The notes under the pieces are model-generated. The model saw only the letters and a program-made list of their open reading frames with translations, searched no databases and had not been told where the DNA came from. The position numbers were made by a program, and so were the translations under genes. Shown here in pieces: positions 4,783-6,515 of a stretch of 6,515 nt of DNA (within the stretch, counting starts at the first letter, position 1; each line of letters opens with the position of its first letter). This DNA comes from Bacteroidales bacterium (GTDB taxonomy: Bacteria; Bacteroidota; Bacteroidia; Bacteroidales; VadinHA17): NCBI GenBank assembly GCA_003518245.1, contig DOZA01000243.1, forward strand, positions 1-6,515, read 5' to 3'.

Positions 4783-6435
4783 ATGATATTGATTGACTGG
4801 ATAGTACTGGGCCTGTTTTGCCTTGTTTTAATTGGTGTAATTGTATGGGTTGTAAGAAAGAAAGATGAGACATCATCAGATTATTTCCTGGCAGGCCGTG
4901 ATGCAACATGGATAGCAATAGGGGCATCCATTTTTGCTTCAAATATTGGTTCAGAGCATCTTGTTGGTCTTGCCGGCACAGGTGCTTCCAGTGGTCTGGC
5001 TATGGCTCACTGGGAGATACATGCCTGGGTAATACTCATTCTGGGCTGGCTGTTTGTTCCCTTTTACGCCAGGAGTGGTGTATTTACAATGCCTGAGTTC
5101 CTTGAAAAAAGGTATAATAAGCAATCTCGCTCCATCCTTTCAATTATTTCACTGGTAAGCTATGTGCTGACGAAGGTTGCAGTCACTGTTTATGCAGGAG
5201 GAGTGGTGTTCAAGGAAGTGTTCGGGATAGAATCGATGTTTGGGATTGACTTTTTCTGGATAAGTGCTATCGGGCTTGTTATCCTGACAGGTATTTATAC
5301 TGTTCTGGGGGGTATGAAAGCTGTACTGGCAACATCGGTTATACAAACCCCGGTATTGCTTATAGGTTCAATAGTAATACTGATAATGGGTCTTATACAG
5401 CTGGGTGGTTGGAGTGAGATGATGGATATATGTCGTGCTGTCCCGGTAAACGAGTACGGAGATAATATGACATCGCTTGTACGGTCGGCAAAAGACCCTG
5501 AATTTCCATGGACGGGAGTACTTTTCGGCTCAGCCATAATCGGTTTCTGGTATTGGTGTACTGACCAGTATATAGTGCAGAGGGTTTTATCCGGCAGGGA
5601 TCAGAAACAATCGCGCCGGGGTACTATTTTTGGCGCTTATCTGAAACTGACACCTGTTTTTATTTTCATGATCCCCGGGATGATAGCTTTTGCCATGAAT
5701 CAAAAAGGATTACTCGATCTTACCAACTCCGATGCTGCTTTCCCTGCTCTTATAACTAATTTACTTCCTATAGGATTCAAGGGAATAGTTGTTGGAGGTA
5801 TACTGGCCGCATTGATGAGTTCGCTGTCCTCATTATTTAATTCTTCTGCAACCTTGTTCACTGTCGATTTTTATAAGAAATATAATCCGGAAGCAAGTGA
5901 GAAAAAACTGGTGGTAGTAGGTAGGATAGCCACTGTTGTTGTGGTTTTGCTCGGGATATTGTGGATACCTGTAATGAGAGGGCTGGGTAATGTATTATAT
6001 CAATACCTTCAGGAGGTACAGTCTATGCTTGCTCCCGGTATAGCAGCTGTTTTTCTCCTCGGTATACTTTCGAAGAGAACTACTCCGGCAGCAGGTCTTA
6101 CAGGACTTATTACTGGATTTGTACTCGGAATGGTGAAATTAGGATTTATGGTATTTGAGAACAGCATAGGTCCTGACACAATCTGGTATAAGATATTTGT
6201 TAGTACAAATGTTTATCATTATGAAATAGGACTTTTCTTCCTTGTGGTTGCAGTAATGGTAATTGTTAGTACGTATACGAAAAAAATAGATTCTGAATCA
6301 ATCAGGGGCTTATACCTTCGTTCTGCTACTGCAGAGCAGAAAGCTATTACCAGGGCCAGTTACAATAACTGGGATCTGATCAATTCAGCCATAATTATTA
6401 CTGTGGTTATAATTTTTTATGCTTATTTCTGGTAG
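4783..6435 (+). CDS. SGLT-type sodium/sugar symporter (SSS family), probably L-arabinose
   Basis: The 550-residue inner-membrane protein belongs to the solute:sodium symporter family, which couples sodium entry to sugar uptake; length and spacing fit the 14-helix SGLT type. Landmarks: YFLAGRD (34-40), the unwound first-helix segment ASNIGSEHLVG (52-62), WCTDQYIVQR (258-267), YLKLTP (286-291) and MSSLSSLFNSSATLFT (345-360). By recalled alignment to human SGLT1, its pocket residues N78, H83, E102, Y290, W291, K321 and Q457 correspond to N54, H59, E78, Y257, W258, K288 and Q410, and sodium-site serines 392/393 to S346/S347. Differences: SGLT1 T287 (vSGLT N260) is G254, and SGLT1 D204 (vSGLT D189) is S185. 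The araA start 19 bases downstream points to L-arabinose as substrate; glucose, galactose or xylose remain possible. Confidence 0.92.
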   Translation: MILIDWIVLGLFCLVLIGVIVWVVRKKDETSSDYFLAGRDATWIAIGASIFASNIGSEHLVGLAGTGASSGLAMAHWEIHAWVILILGWLFVPFYARSGVFTMPEFLEKRYNKQSRSILSIISLVSYVLTKVAVTVYAGGVVFKEVFGIESMFGIDFFWISAIGLVILTGIYTVLGGMKAVLATSVIQTPVLLIGSIVILIMGLIQLGGWSEMMDICRAVPVNEYGDNMTSLVRSAKDPEFPWTGVLFGSAIIGFWYWCTDQYIVQRVLSGRDQKQSRRGTIFGAYLKLTPVFIFMIPGMIAFAMNQKGLLDLTNSDAAFPALITNLLPIGFKGIVVGGILAALMSSLSSLFNSSATLFTVDFYKKYNPEASEKKLVVVGRIATVVVVLLGILWIPVMRGLGNVLYQYLQEVQSMLAPGIAAVFLLGILSKRTTPAAGLTGLITGFVLGMVKLGFMVFENSIGPDTIWYKIFVSTNVYHYEIGLFFLVVAVMVIVSTYTKKIDSESIRGLYLRSATAEQKAITRASYNNWDLINSAIIITVVIIFYAYFW

Positions 6436-6454
6436 AATATAAATATTAAGGTTA

Positions 6455-6515
6455 ATGGAAATTTTTAATAAATCTGAAATTTGGTTTGTCACTGGTAGCC
6501 AGCACCTGTATGGTG
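6455..6515 (+). CDS. araA: L-arabinose isomerase, N-terminal fragment (cut by window end)
   Basis: Twenty codons and one base are visible. They read from ATG to ...EIWFVTGSQHLYG, which matches the E. coli AraA N-terminus (...EVWFVIGSQHLYG) at 15 of 20 positions, including the GSQHLYG run. AraA interconverts L-arabinose and L-ribulose in the cytosol, the first step of the AraA-AraB-AraD route to xylulose 5-phosphate. The catalytic residues lie outside the window. The gap to the symporter is 19 bases with no terminator, so the two genes almost certainly share a transcript. The short stretch limits certainty, but this motif is distinctive. Confidence 0.88.
   Translation, partial: MEIFNKSEIWFVTGSQHLYG

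Noticed and set aside
5149..5537. Two overlapping minus-strand frames inside the symporter gene
   Set aside because: Both are antisense to a conserved transporter and resemble nothing known.
6356..6372. Perfect inverted repeat CCAGTTA-CAA-TAACTGG
   Set aside because: It is inside the symporter coding region, near its end but followed by normal codons and no T run; most likely a chance result of the coding sequence.
1..6515. Defence system, mobile element, CRISPR array or tRNA
   Set aside because: No transposase, integrase, repeat array, terminal repeats or cloverleaf could be seen; all genes fit housekeeping, regulation and sugar uptake roles.

Overview
The window reads as ordinary chromosomal DNA of a member of the Bacteroidota, probably an anaerobic or marine Bacteroidales-like lineage. 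The support is AT-rich DNA, a ClpS with the phylum-typical run NDDYNTF, a short NfeD next to a FloA-type flotillin, a DUF6249-like membrane protein beside an ECF sigma factor, a SPOR-like repeat protein, and one promoter that exactly fits the Bacteroides-type pattern TTTG-N19-TANNTTTG. The genus cannot be fixed from this sequence.

Left block (1-3000, + strand): the 3' part of a protein with two tandem SPOR-like repeats, then clpS, a short NfeD-family membrane protein and floA. Gaps are 33 (to the preferred clpS start), 5 and 1 bases, so they look like one transcription unit. It ends at a clear hairpin terminator (about 2966-2999) that lies between convergent genes.

Middle block (3024-4446): an ECF sigma factor and a 14-base-overlapping small membrane protein (candidate anti-sigma factor) on the minus strand, diverging from a DUF6249-like three-helix membrane protein on the plus strand. 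The intergenic region carries the same bipartite element, TGTAACC then TGTCTAAAG 15-16 bases later, once on each strand and pointing outwards. This looks like a matched pair of ECF-type promoters, so the sigma factor probably drives both its own operon and the divergent gene. It is the most interesting signal here.

Right block (4447-6515, + strand): a 336-base AT-rich spacer with several hairpins, a Bacteroides-type promoter and a 12-base direct repeat, then an SGLT-type sodium/sugar symporter. Nineteen bases after it come the first 20 codons of L-arabinose isomerase (araA). The pair suggests a sodium-coupled L-arabinose uptake and catabolism operon. The symporter keeps most sugar-pocket residues of animal SGLT1 but has Gly and Ser at two positions that are polar or acidic in SGLT1 and vSGLT.

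I see no mobile element, CRISPR array, tRNA or rRNA gene, and no defence system.
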